Assembly: GCA_014649155.1 (NCBI GenBank)
Contig: BMSM01000020.1
Location: 62,001-126,000, forward strand
Origin: Streptomyces griseoviridis
Lineage (GTDB): Bacteria > Actinomycetota > Actinomycetes > Streptomycetales > Streptomycetaceae
Direction of reading: 5' to 3'
DNA: 64,000 nt
Position 1 is the stretch's first letter, and every line of letters begins with the position of its first letter. The notes beneath the pieces are model-generated. The model searched no databases. It had not been told where the DNA came from and worked only from the letters and a program-made list of their open reading frames with translations. This document shows, one piece after another, positions 18,024 through 26,103 of the stretch. The translations under genes and the position numbers were made by a program.

Positions 18024-19280
18024 ATGCCACGTGGACGTCACCGCCATTCCCCGCCCTTGCACAGGCTGCTGCCGCCCTCGGCGCTCGCCGGCGTCTCCGT
18101 CGTCTGTGCCGCGGGTCCCTGGGTGTTCAGCGAAACGACGGTGCTCCGCGCGCTGGCCGGGGCCGCGGCGGTGACCGCGGTGCTCGGCGCGGTCGTCATG
18201 CGGCACTGGGACACCCAGGCGGGCAAACAGATCGCCGACCTCACGCGCGCGCGGGCGGGCGACGAGTGGCGTTTCGAGGAACGCGTCGCGGAACTGGAGT
18301 CCGACCTGGAGGAGTCGCGCGAACTGCGCGCCAGACTGGAGCAGCGGCTGCGGGCCAAGCGCGCGGAACTGACGGGCCTGCGCGGCGAGCACGCCGCCCT
18401 GCTGCGCCGGTACGCCACGGCGGAGACCGAGCGCGCCAGCGCGCTGGAGGGCCGCCGGCGTCTGGAGCTGGAGGCGGCGGTGCCGACGCCCGCGCTGCCC
18501 GCGGCGCGCACGGCGCCGGGCGCCGTACCGGAGACGGCGGCCCCGGATGCCGGGACCGAGGCGGTCCCCGGCCCGCCCGGGGTGTTCTCCCCGGAGGGCT
18601 CCCGGCTGTTCCTGCGGGCCCGGACGGCGCTCGCGCGGCTGGCCGCCGGCGGTGACGCCGAGGCCGGCCGGGCCGGGGACGGCGACGGCGACGGTGACAA
18701 CGGCGGCGGTGGCGGCGTCCGGGCGACCGCAGCGCCGGCCGTGCCCGACCAGCGCGGCGAGCAGCGCGGCGCGCGCCACGCGGACCGGCGGGAGAGCGCC
18801 GCTCCGGAGCGCCCCGGCCCGCCCGCCCGCCCGGGTACGCCGGAGCGCCCCGGCGCGGCCGACGGGCACGAGCACGCGGCCGGTCCCGACCGGCTCGCCC
18901 AGCCCTCCGCGCCCACCCGGCGGACCACCGGGCACTTCACCGTGCCGACCGCGGTGGCCGTCGCCCCGCCCGCTCCGTCCGCGCGGCGCCCGATGGCCGA
19001 GGGCGGTTTCGACTTCTTCGGCAACAAGAAGGCGCAGCCCTCCGGCGCGGACGCCGGCGCCGCCGCCCCGGCCCTGGAGGCCGTGCAGAACGCCGTGCAG
19101 AACGAGGACCTCGCCGACGTCGTGGGCCAGGAGGCGCTCGCCCTGCACAAGGCCGAGGCGGAGGCCGGGTTCAAGCCGGCCGGCGAGGAGTCGCGCGGGG
19201 TCGGCCAGGTGATCGACCTGACGGCGCACGACGAGACCGAGCAGATCGACGTGGAGACCCTGCGCAGCGCGGTCTCCTGA
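18024..19280 (+). CDS. Membrane-anchored coiled-coil protein of unknown function
   Basis: A 418-aa protein not assignable to a characterised family. A basic N-terminus (MPRGRHRHSPPLHRLLPP) is followed by two hydrophobic segments at about 17-33 and 41-58. A heptad-rich coiled coil runs from about 70 to 150 (FEERVAELESDLEESRELRA, then RLEQRLRAKRAELTGLRGEH). A long Ala/Pro/Gly/Glu low-complexity region follows. The C-terminus has a more conserved look (GGFDFFGNKKAQP, and an acidic VIDLTAHDETEQIDVETLRS). The membrane anchor plus coiled coil suggests an envelope scaffold, but that is only inference. The start is ATG 18024; no strong ribosome binding site is visible. Confidence 0.75.
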   Translation: MPRGRHRHSPPLHRLLPPSALAGVSVVCAAGPWVFSETTVLRALAGAAAVTAVLGAVVMRHWDTQAGKQIADLTRARAGDEWRFEERVAELESDLEESRELRARLEQRLRAKRAELTGLRGEHAALLRRYATAETERASALEGRRRLELEAAVPTPALPAARTAPGAVPETAAPDAGTEAVPGPPGVFSPEGSRLFLRARTALARLAAGGDAEAGRAGDGDGDGDNGGGGGVRATAAPAVPDQRGEQRGARHADRRESAAPERPGPPARPGTPERPGAADGHEHAAGPDRLAQPSAPTRRTTGHFTVPTAVAVAPPAPSARRPMAEGGFDFFGNKKAQPSGADAGAAAPALEAVQNAVQNEDLADVVGQEALALHKAEAEAGFKPAGEESRGVGQVIDLTAHDETEQIDVETLRSAVS

Positions 19281-19312
19281 CCGCGGTCTCCTGACGACGC
19301 CGGCGGGCCGGA

Positions 19313-20638
19313 TCACCCGCCCGCCAGCCACCGGTCCGGCCCCGCGTCGCGGCGCCCCGTGCGGGATCGTTCCGCCTGGTCCCGCAGGAGCCGGGCCGCC
19401 TCACCGGCGTCGCGCTGCCGCGCCGTCACCGTCCTGTTCGCGCCCGTGTCCACCCGTACGTCCGCCAGGCCCAGCGCCCGCTGCCACGGCCCCCGGGTCA
19501 GCCGGACGCTCTGCACCTTGGCGTGCGGGACCAGGGTGAGGCTGCGCCGCAGCAGGCCGTGCCGGGCGGCGAAGACCTCGGGGGTGACGGCGAGGCCGTA
19601 GCCGCGCCACCACAGCGGGACGCGGCGGCCGGCCCGGCGCGGCGGGCGGGACAGCGCCGCGTGCGGGGGCACCGCCGCCCCGGGCAGCACCCGGGCGACG
19701 ACCGACTCGGCGATCGCCCGCGGCGCGACCGGCAGCAGCACGGAGTTGGCGGAGCCGGCCACGTCGAGTTCGACCCGCACCCAGCCCCGGCGCCGCCACA
19801 GCAGCGGCTCCACGATCCGTACGGTCTGCACCCGGCCCGGCGGCACGGTCTCGTGTGTGCGGTCCAGCAGTCCGCGGTCGATGCGCAGCCCGTCCGGGGA
19901 CTCGGCCAGCGTCCAGTCGTACTCGCCGACGAACCGCCCCACGCTGCGCGCGCCCGCGGCGCCCGCCACGGGCACGGCCGTCGCCAGCACCGTCCACAGG
20001 CTGTGGGTGGCCGGCCACAGCAGCGCCGGTACGGCCACGGCGGCCAGCAGGGTGCCCCAGGTCGCCCCGGTCAGCAGCAGGGAGACGGCGAGGACGCCGG
20101 GCGGCACGCGCAGCAGGTGCCGGGCGGGGGCCTCGCCGACCCCGGCGGCGGCCTCGGGCGCGATCCCGGCCGCCCGCGCGAGCAGTTCGGCGCGCAGGGA
20201 GCGGGCCTCGCCGGCGCCGAGGAAGGCCAGCTCGTCCTTCTTGTCGGTGCCCACGACGTCCAGCCGGAGCTTGGCGACGCCCGCGACCCGGGCGAGCAGC
20301 GGCTGGGTGACGTCGACGGCCTGGATGCGTTCGAGGCGGAGGTGCGCGGTGCGCCGGAAGAACAGGCCGGTACGGATGCGCAGTTCCGTGTCGGTCACCG
20401 AATAGTGGGTGAACCACCAGGTCAGGAAGCCGTAGAGGGCGGCGGCGGGGATGAGTACGGCGAGACCGAGCAGCAGGGTGGTGGTGGTCAGTCGGGCCAG
20501 TTGGCGCTGGGCCTGGTCGAGGTCGTGCACCGCCCAGCCGGCCAGCACCGCGACCGGCGCCCAGGCGCGGCGGAACGGCGTGACCGGGTGCAGCCGCCGC
20601 TCGGTCACTGCCTCCGGTGCCTCCGGCGGCGCGGTCAC
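19313..20638 (-). CDS. PH-domain (YdbT/DUF304-like) membrane protein
   Basis: 441 aa with the bacterial pleckstrin-homology (bPH2) pattern repeated. Each unit has membrane helices followed by a beta-rich part: HYSVTDTELRIRTGLFFRRT, then HLRLERIQAVDVTQPLLARV, and later ESPDGLRIDRGLLDRTHETV and AVTPEVFAARHGLLRRSLTL. Related YdbS/YdbT proteins of Bacillus protect against membrane-active bacteriocins. Here a structural membrane role is inferred and no substrate is known. GTG 20638 overlaps the preceding gene's stop (GTGA), so the two PH proteins form a coupled pair, as ydbS-ydbT do. Confidence 0.85.
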   Translation of the reverse strand: MTAPPEAPEAVTERRLHPVTPFRRAWAPVAVLAGWAVHDLDQAQRQLARLTTTTLLLGLAVLIPAAALYGFLTWWFTHYSVTDTELRIRTGLFFRRTAHLRLERIQAVDVTQPLLARVAGVAKLRLDVVGTDKKDELAFLGAGEARSLRAELLARAAGIAPEAAAGVGEAPARHLLRVPPGVLAVSLLLTGATWGTLLAAVAVPALLWPATHSLWTVLATAVPVAGAAGARSVGRFVGEYDWTLAESPDGLRIDRGLLDRTHETVPPGRVQTVRIVEPLLWRRRGWVRVELDVAGSANSVLLPVAPRAIAESVVARVLPGAAVPPHAALSRPPRRAGRRVPLWWRGYGLAVTPEVFAARHGLLRRSLTLVPHAKVQSVRLTRGPWQRALGLADVRVDTGANRTVTARQRDAGEAARLLRDQAERSRTGRRDAGPDRWLAGG

Positions 20639-21153
20639 AGCCCCGCCGATCGGGCCTCGCCCAGCTCGGTGAGCCGGTCGCGGAGCCGTTCCGCCTCGGC
20701 CGGGTCCAGGCCGGGGATGGTGGCGTCGGTCGCGGCGGCGGCCGTGTGCAGCTGGACCCCGGCCAGCCCGAAGTACCGCTCGACGGGTCCGGAGGTCACC
20801 TCGACCAGTTGCATCCGTCCGTACGGGACGACCGTCTCCTCCCGCCACAGCACGCCCCGGGTGAGCAGCAGGTCGTCGGCGCGCTCGGCGTACCGCCAGG
20901 ACCGCCAGTTGCGCTCCAGCATCACCCAGCCCCAGGCCAGCCCGGCCGGCGGCAGCAGGGCGAACGCGGCCCAGGCGGGGCCGGCGAACAGGCCGGGCAG
21001 GACGCCGGCCGCGACCGTCGCGAGCCCCGTCCACACCACCAGCAGCATCCGTCGCATCCGCAGCAGCCCCCGCGGCAGCCCGGTCCACACCGGCTCCGCC
21101 CCGCCCGCCGGTGTTCCCGTCGTCCCCGTGTCGTGCGGGCTCCCCGTCTCCAT
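20635..21153 (-). CDS. PH-domain (YdbS-like) membrane protein
   Basis: 172 aa. After a polar N-terminus come two membrane helices at about residues 35-85 (MLLVVWTGLATVAAGVLPGL, then AFALLPPAGLAWGWVML), followed by one bPH2 domain (YAERADDLLLTRGVLWREET, VVPYGRMQLVEVTSGPVERY, FGLAGVQLHTAAAAT). It is first gene of the two-gene operon with 19313-20638. The start is ATG 21153, 31 bp from the divergent nuoD2 start at 21185, so both promoters are tightly packed or face into the genes. Confidence 0.85.
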   Translation of the reverse strand: METGSPHDTGTTGTPAGGAEPVWTGLPRGLLRMRRMLLVVWTGLATVAAGVLPGLFAGPAWAAFALLPPAGLAWGWVMLERNWRSWRYAERADDLLLTRGVLWREETVVPYGRMQLVEVTSGPVERYFGLAGVQLHTAAAATDATIPGLDPAEAERLRDRLTELGEARSAGL

Positions 21154-21184
21154 GGGGCCAGCGTACGTAGGGGAGACTGGGTTC

Positions 21185-22336
21185 ATGACTCCTACGACGG
21201 AGACCATGGTCGGGATCGGCGGCGCGGCCGAGAGCACCGACATGGTGCTGAACATCGGTCCGCAGCACCCTTCGACCCACGGCGTGCTGCGGTTGAGGCT
21301 GGTGCTGGACGGTGAGCGGATCACCAGCGCGGAGCCGGTGATCGGGTACATGCACCGCGGCGCGGAGAAGCTGTTCGAGGCGCGGGACTACCGGCAGATC
21401 ATCATGCTGGCCAACCGCCACGACTGGCTCTCGGCGTTCTCCAACGAGCTGGGCGTGGTCCTCGCCGTGGAGCGGATGCTCGGCATGGAGGTGCCGGAGC
21501 GGGCGGTGTGGCTGCGCACGCTGCTGGCGGAGCTGAACCGGGTCCTCAACCACCTGATGTTCCTCGGCTCCTATCCGCTGGAGCTGGGCGGCATCACGCC
21601 CATGTTCTACGCGTTCCGGGAGCGCGAGGCGCTGCAGAACGTGATGGAGGAGGTCTCCGGCGGGCGCATGCACTACATGTTCAACCGCGTCGGCGGCCTC
21701 AAGGAGGACCTGCCGGCCGGCTGGACGGCACGCGCGCGCGGCGCCGTGTCCGCGGTGCGTTCGCGGATGGACGTGTACGACGACCTGGTCCTCGGCAACG
21801 AGATCTTCCGGGGGCGCACGCGCGGGGTGGGCGTGCTGAGCGCCGAGGCGGTGCACGCGTACGGCGTGAGCGGGCCGATCGCGCGGGCCTCGGGCGTCGA
21901 CTTCGACCTGCGCCGCGACGAGCCCTACCTGGCCTACGGCGACCTCGGGGACACCCTGCGGGTGGTCACCCGGACCGAGGGCGACTGCCTCGCCCGGTTC
22001 GAGTGCCTGCTGGAGCAGACGCACAACGCCCTCGCCCTCGCCGACGCCTGTCTGGACCGGCTCGCCGGGCTGCCGCCCGGCCCGGTCAACCAGCGGCTCC
22101 CCAAGGTCCTGAAGGCGCCCGAGGGGCACACCTACGCCTGGACCGAGAACCCGCTCGGCATCAACGGCTACTACCTGGTGAGCAAGGGCGAGAAGACGCC
22201 GTACCGGCTGAAGCTGCGCTCGGCGTCGTACAACAACATCCAGGCGCTGGCCGAGCTGCTGCCCGGGACGCTGGTCGCGGACATGGTGGCGATCCTGGGG
22301 TCACTGTTCTTCGTGGTCGGGGACATCGACAAGTAG
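21185..22336 (+). CDS. nuoD2: Orphan NADH-quinone oxidoreductase subunit D homolog (NuoD2)
   Basis: A 383-aa protein of the complex I 49-kDa / [NiFe]-hydrogenase large-subunit family. Typical NuoD motifs are present: LNIGPQHPSTHGVLRLRLVL, IGYMHRGAEKLFEARDYRQI, LNRVLNHLMFLGSYPLELGG, EEVSGGRMHYMF, APEGHTYAWTENPLG and ILGSLFFVVGDIDK. It is not in a nuo operon. Streptomyces have a separate 14-gene nuo cluster, so this is a second, stand-alone copy whose job is unknown. It ends overlapping by 36 bp with a converging gene for a MidA-type methyltransferase, the family that modifies the mitochondrial NuoD counterpart. Confidence 0.92.
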   Translation: MTPTTETMVGIGGAAESTDMVLNIGPQHPSTHGVLRLRLVLDGERITSAEPVIGYMHRGAEKLFEARDYRQIIMLANRHDWLSAFSNELGVVLAVERMLGMEVPERAVWLRTLLAELNRVLNHLMFLGSYPLELGGITPMFYAFREREALQNVMEEVSGGRMHYMFNRVGGLKEDLPAGWTARARGAVSAVRSRMDVYDDLVLGNEIFRGRTRGVGVLSAEAVHAYGVSGPIARASGVDFDLRRDEPYLAYGDLGDTLRVVTRTEGDCLARFECLLEQTHNALALADACLDRLAGLPPGPVNQRLPKVLKAPEGHTYAWTENPLGINGYYLVSKGEKTPYRLKLRSASYNNIQALAELLPGTLVADMVAILGSLFFVVGDIDK

Positions 22337-23359
22337 GGCGTCCACGGCGTCCTCCGGGAGGCCGGCCGGCTGGAGCAGCCAGCCGAAGCCGCCGAGGCCG
22401 TCCGGCGCGGTGAGTTCGGCGGCCTCCCCGGCGCGCGCCAGGGCGCGGACGTATCCGGCGGGATCGGTGGAGGCGAGCGCGAGCGGGGGGCGCGCGCCGG
22501 TCAGGCCCAGGGCGCGCAGGGCGGCGCGCTGGGTCAGCAGGCGGGCGCCGGGCCGCGCGCACGCGTCCAGCGCGACATGGGCGGTCAGGTCGCGCCTCCC
22601 GTCGGGCACGGGCCGGACCTCGCGGCCGTCCCGGAAGCCCGTCAGCGTTCCGTGGGGCGGGCGGGCGTCCGCCGTGTGCGCGTAGTCGACGGCGACGGCG
22701 AGGCCCTGCTCCAGGGTCGACACGGCCGCCGCCCAGGCGGTGTCCCGGGGGAGCCCGATCTCGGCCCGCCGCCCCTCCTCGGGCGGCAGCGGCCACCAGC
22801 GCGCCAGCCAAGCCCGCTCGGCCCCGGCCCCGAGCCGCTCCCCGAGCCGCTCCGTGCCGTCGTCCCGCACCAGGACCCGGCGGGGCACGCCCTCGGCGTC
22901 CACCTCCACGACGTCCACGGGTACGTTGTCCAGCCACTCGTTGGCGAACAGCAGCCCCGTGCTCCCGTGCGGGGGCGTGTCCCGCCAGGCGATCCGGTCG
23001 TCGAGGCCCGGCGGCCGGTCCGCGATCTCGACGGCGGTGATCCGCGTCCGGGCGGCCAGCCCGGCGGGGAGCGCGGCGAGGACCCCGGCGGCGAGTTCGC
23101 CCCGCCCGGCCGCCATGTCCGTGAAGTCCAGCCGGGCGGGCCGGCCCAGCGCCGCGTCGACCCGGCCCAGCAGCCGTACGACGGCGGCGGCGAACAGCGG
23201 CGAGGCGTGCACGGACGTACGGAAGTGGGCGGCCGGGCCCTCGGGGCGGCGGTAGAAGCCGCGCGGCCCGTACAGCGCGTCGCGCGCGGCGTCCCGCCAG
23301 CTCCGCCAGGCGCCCGGCGCCTCCCCCGTCCCCGCCGTCCCTGCTGTCCCCTCGGTCAC
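22301..23359 (-). CDS. MidA/NDUFAF7-family SAM-dependent methyltransferase (DUF185)
   Basis: 352 aa with a class I methyltransferase core: the SAM loop FTDMAAGRGELAAGVLAAL near residue 80, the acidic strand-2 end VEIADRPPGL, and the family-specific FANEWLDNVPVDVVEV. Other family signs are a VDYAHT segment and a C-terminal AHVALDACARPGARLLTQRA. The human relative NDUFAF7 dimethylates an arginine of NDUFS2, the NuoD counterpart, during complex I assembly. The bacterial gene here lies tail-to-tail with nuoD2, so NuoD-type subunits are candidate substrates (inference). The start is ATG 23359. The N-terminal SAM region is shorter and more Ala-rich than in MidA. Confidence 0.85.
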   Translation of the reverse strand: MTEGTAGTAGTGEAPGAWRSWRDAARDALYGPRGFYRRPEGPAAHFRTSVHASPLFAAAVVRLLGRVDAALGRPARLDFTDMAAGRGELAAGVLAALPAGLAARTRITAVEIADRPPGLDDRIAWRDTPPHGSTGLLFANEWLDNVPVDVVEVDAEGVPRRVLVRDDGTERLGERLGAGAERAWLARWWPLPPEEGRRAEIGLPRDTAWAAAVSTLEQGLAVAVDYAHTADARPPHGTLTGFRDGREVRPVPDGRRDLTAHVALDACARPGARLLTQRAALRALGLTGARPPLALASTDPAGYVRALARAGEAAELTAPDGLGGFGWLLQPAGLPEDAVDALLVDVPDHEEQ

Positions 23360-23485
23360 GGCCCCAGGCTACGGACCGGGGCGTGCGGGCGCGTACGGCC
23401 TCCACCTTGCGGAGTACACGCGCCCGCCGGGGATCGGCCCTCCGGTTGACCCATGCACCTATCGCGCTTCCCTACGCTGGGTCGT

Positions 23486-24688
23486 GTGCAGCGCCTCTAC
23501 GACTTCCTCCGCAGGCACCCGACCGGTGTGGACCTCTTCTGGGCCCTCGTCCTGCTCGGGATGTCCCTGGTGTCCGCGGCGGCGGGCCAGGTGGAGCACG
23601 GCACGGACGCCCCGGCGCTGATCGTCCCGTTCGCCGTGCTGCTCTGCCTGGTGCTGGCGCTGCGCCGGCGGATGCCGGAGAAGATGCTGCTGCTCTCCCT
23701 CGTCCTGGGTGTCGGGCAGCTCGCGCTGGACGTCACCACGATGATCGCCGACTTCGCCATGCTGGTGATCGTCTACACGGTGGCCGCGACCGGTGCCCGC
23801 TGGGCGTCCCGGCTGGCGCTGGCGACCGGCCTGTGCGCGGCGCCGGTGGCGCAACTGCGCTGGCCCAGCGACCAGGCGGGGGTGGCGGGCAACATCGCGC
23901 TGACGGTCTTCATGACGGTGCCGTTCGCGCTCGCCTGGGTGCTCGGCGACTCCATCCGCACCCGCCGCGCGTACTTCGCCCAGCTGGAGGAGCGGGCCGC
24001 CCGGCTGGAGAAGGAGCGCGAGGCGCAGGCCAAGGTCGCGGTCGCCGCCGAGCGGGCCCGGATCGCCCGCGAGCTGCACGACGTGGTCGCGCACAACGTC
24101 TCCGTGATGGTGGTGCAGGCCGACGGCGCCGCCTACGTCCTGGACGCGGCGCCCGACCAGGCGAAGAAGGCGCTGGAGACCATCTCCTCCACCGGCCGCC
24201 AGGCCCTCGCCGAGATGCGCCGCCTGCTGGGCGTGCTGCGCACCGGCGAGCACCAGGAGGCCGGGGAGTACGTGCCGCAGCCCGACGTCCGGCAGATCGA
24301 GGACCTGGTCGAGCAGTGCCGCGGCTCCGGGCTGCCCGTGGACTTCGAGGTCGAGGGCACCCCGCGCCCGCTGCCCAGCGGCGTGGAGCTGACCGCGTAC
24401 CGGATCGTGCAGGAGGCGCTCACCAACACCCGCAAGCACGGTGGTGAGGGCGCGGGGGCGAGCGTACGGCTGGTCTACTTCGACGACGGGCTCGGCCTGC
24501 TCGTCGAGGACGACGGCAAGGGCGCCCCGCGCGAGAAGTACGAGGACGGCGGCGTGGACGGACAGGGCCACGGCCTGATCGGCATGCGGGAACGGGTCGG
24601 CATGGTCGGCGGCACACTGGACGCCGGCCCGCGCCCCGGCGGAGGCTTCCGCATCAGCGCCCTGCTCCCCCTCAAACCCGCCCACTGA
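23486..24688 (+). CDS. NarL-type sensor histidine kinase (HisKA_3)
   Basis: A two-component kinase partnered with the response regulator 40 bp downstream. Four to five membrane helices occupy the first 150 residues. A short coiled coil (YFAQLEERAARLEKEREAQA) leads to the HisKA_3 box ERARIARELHDVVAHNVSVM with the phospho-acceptor His. The HATPase part follows (YRIVQEALTNTRKHGGEGAG, LLVEDDGKGAP, GHGLIGMRERVGMVGGTLDA). A -10-like TACGCT at 23473-23478 ends 7 nt before GTG 23486, suggesting a leaderless start there. An in-frame ATG at 23453 would place the -10 inside the gene. The signal sensed is unknown. Confidence 0.9.
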   Translation: MQRLYDFLRRHPTGVDLFWALVLLGMSLVSAAAGQVEHGTDAPALIVPFAVLLCLVLALRRRMPEKMLLLSLVLGVGQLALDVTTMIADFAMLVIVYTVAATGARWASRLALATGLCAAPVAQLRWPSDQAGVAGNIALTVFMTVPFALAWVLGDSIRTRRAYFAQLEERAARLEKEREAQAKVAVAAERARIARELHDVVAHNVSVMVVQADGAAYVLDAAPDQAKKALETISSTGRQALAEMRRLLGVLRTGEHQEAGEYVPQPDVRQIEDLVEQCRGSGLPVDFEVEGTPRPLPSGVELTAYRIVQEALTNTRKHGGEGAGASVRLVYFDDGLGLLVEDDGKGAPREKYEDGGVDGQGHGLIGMRERVGMVGGTLDAGPRPGGGFRISALLPLKPAH

Positions 24689-24727
24689 CACACCCCCGAC
24701 CCGCCCCGAGGCAAGGAAAGAGACCCG

Positions 24728-25399
24728 ATGGCCATCCGCGTCATGCTCGTCGACGACCAGGCGCTGCTGCGCACGGGGTTCCGGATGGTGCTCGCCGCCC
24801 AGCCGGACATGGAGGTCGTGGCGGAGGCGGGCGACGGCGTCGAGGCCCTCCAGGTGCTGCGCGCCACCGCCGTGGACGTCGTCCTGATGGACGTCCGCAT
24901 GCCCAAGCTCGACGGCGTGGAGGCCACCCGGCGGATCTGCGGGGAGCCCGGCGCCCCCAAGGTGCTCATCCTGACCACCTTCGACCTCGACGAGTACGCC
25001 TTCTCGGCGCTGAAGGCGGGCGCCTCCGGCTTCCTGCTCAAGGACGTGCCGCCGGCCGAACTCCTCGCCGCGATCCGGTCCGTGCACAGCGGTGACGCGG
25101 TGGTCGCCCCCTCCACCACCCGGCGCCTGCTGGACCGGTTCGCGCCGATGCTGCCGAGCGGTGCCGCGGAGCCGTCGCACGCGGGGCTCCAGCGGCTCAC
25201 CGACCGCGAGCGCGAGGTGATGGTGCTGGTGGCGCAGGGCCTGTCCAACGGGGAGATCGCGGCCCGGCTGGTGCTGTCGGAGGCGACGGTGAAGACACAC
25301 GTGGGCCGCATCCTGACCAAGCTCGGCCTCCGGGACCGGGTACAGGTGGTGGTCCTGGCCTACGAGACCGGCCTGGTACGGGCCGGCGGCCGTGGCTGA
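24728..25399 (+). CDS. NarL/LuxR-family response regulator
   Basis: 223 aa. The receiver domain has acidic residues in MLVDDQALLRTG, the phospho-acceptor Asp in DVVLMDVRMPKLDGVEATRR, and the Thr/Lys positions in LILTTFDLDEYAF and FLLKDVPPAELLAAI. The C-terminal LuxR helix-turn-helix is LTDREREVMVLVAQGLSNGE, followed by IAARLVLSEATVKTHVGRIL. The start is ATG 24728, with AAGGAAAGAG about 8 nt upstream. It is cotranscribed with the kinase at 23486, and its end overlaps the next gene by 8 bp. Confidence 0.94.
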   Translation: MAIRVMLVDDQALLRTGFRMVLAAQPDMEVVAEAGDGVEALQVLRATAVDVVLMDVRMPKLDGVEATRRICGEPGAPKVLILTTFDLDEYAFSALKAGASGFLLKDVPPAELLAAIRSVHSGDAVVAPSTTRRLLDRFAPMLPSGAAEPSHAGLQRLTDREREVMVLVAQGLSNGEIAARLVLSEATVKTHVGRILTKLGLRDRVQVVVLAYETGLVRAGGRG

Positions 25400-26048
25400 G
25401 GGCCCGCCGCCGGGCAGGGTGCTGTGGGTCAACGGCCCCTTCGGCGGCGGCAAGACGCAGACGGCGTACGAGCTGCGGCGCCGGCTGCCCGGCAGCGTCG
25501 TCTGCGACCCCGAGCACCCCGGCTTCGGGCTGCACCGCATGCTGCCGCCCGAACTGCGCGGCGACTTCCGGGACCTGGCCGCCTGGCGGCAGGGTGTGGT
25601 CGAGGTCCTCGACCTGGTCCTCACCCGGCGCGGCGGGGTGGTCATCGCGCCGATGACGGTCACCGATCCCGGCCACTTCGCGCAGACGGTCGGCCGGCTG
25701 CGCGAACGGGGCCACGACGTACGCCACTTCGCGCTCCTCGCCGATCGCGCGACCGTCCTGCGCCGGCTGCGCGAGCGCGGCGTGCCCGAGGCGCTGCGGA
25801 ACATCACCGCACGGCGTCCCGGGCCGCGCCGGGAGAGCTGGGCCGTCAGCCGGCTCGACCACTGCCTGGAGCGGCTGCGCGAGCCGGAGTTCGCCGAGCA
25901 CCTGTGGACGGACCGCCTGACCGTCCCGGAGACCGCCGACCGCATCGCCGCGGCCGCCGGCCTCCGCCTCCGCCCGAACACCGACGGCCCGCTGCGCACG
26001 CGGCTGCGGCAGGCGGGGGTGGGGCTGCGGCACCTCCGGTTCGACTGA
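25392..26048 (+). CDS. P-loop NTPase (TmrB/adenylate-kinase-like)
   Basis: 218 aa with Walker A GPFGGGKT right at the N-terminus (LWVNGPFGGGKTQTAYELRR). The layout resembles TmrB-type and chloramphenicol-kinase-like ATPases that bind or phosphorylate small molecules: VVIAPMTVTDPGHFAQTVGRL as an acidic/Thr strand, then HFALLADRATVLRRLRERGV and a lid-like arginine-rich ITARRPGPRRESW. TmrB gives tunicamycin resistance in Bacillus; a resistance role here is possible but not shown. GTG 25392 overlaps the response-regulator stop, so it may belong to that operon. Confidence 0.8.
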   Translation: MAEGPPPGRVLWVNGPFGGGKTQTAYELRRRLPGSVVCDPEHPGFGLHRMLPPELRGDFRDLAAWRQGVVEVLDLVLTRRGGVVIAPMTVTDPGHFAQTVGRLRERGHDVRHFALLADRATVLRRLRERGVPEALRNITARRPGPRRESWAVSRLDHCLERLREPEFAEHLWTDRLTVPETADRIAAAAGLRLRPNTDGPLRTRLRQAGVGLRHLRFD

Positions 26049-26103
26049 ACGGCGCGGGCGTCAGGAGGAGGGCGGTGCGGGCCCCACGGCCGTCCGCCGG
26101 CCG

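Noticed and set aside
19313..22129. Extension of the PH-domain gene upstream through nuoD2 on the minus strand
   Set aside because: The frame merely stays open antisense to nuoD2 and the second PH gene; the real start is GTG 20638, overlapping the preceding stop.
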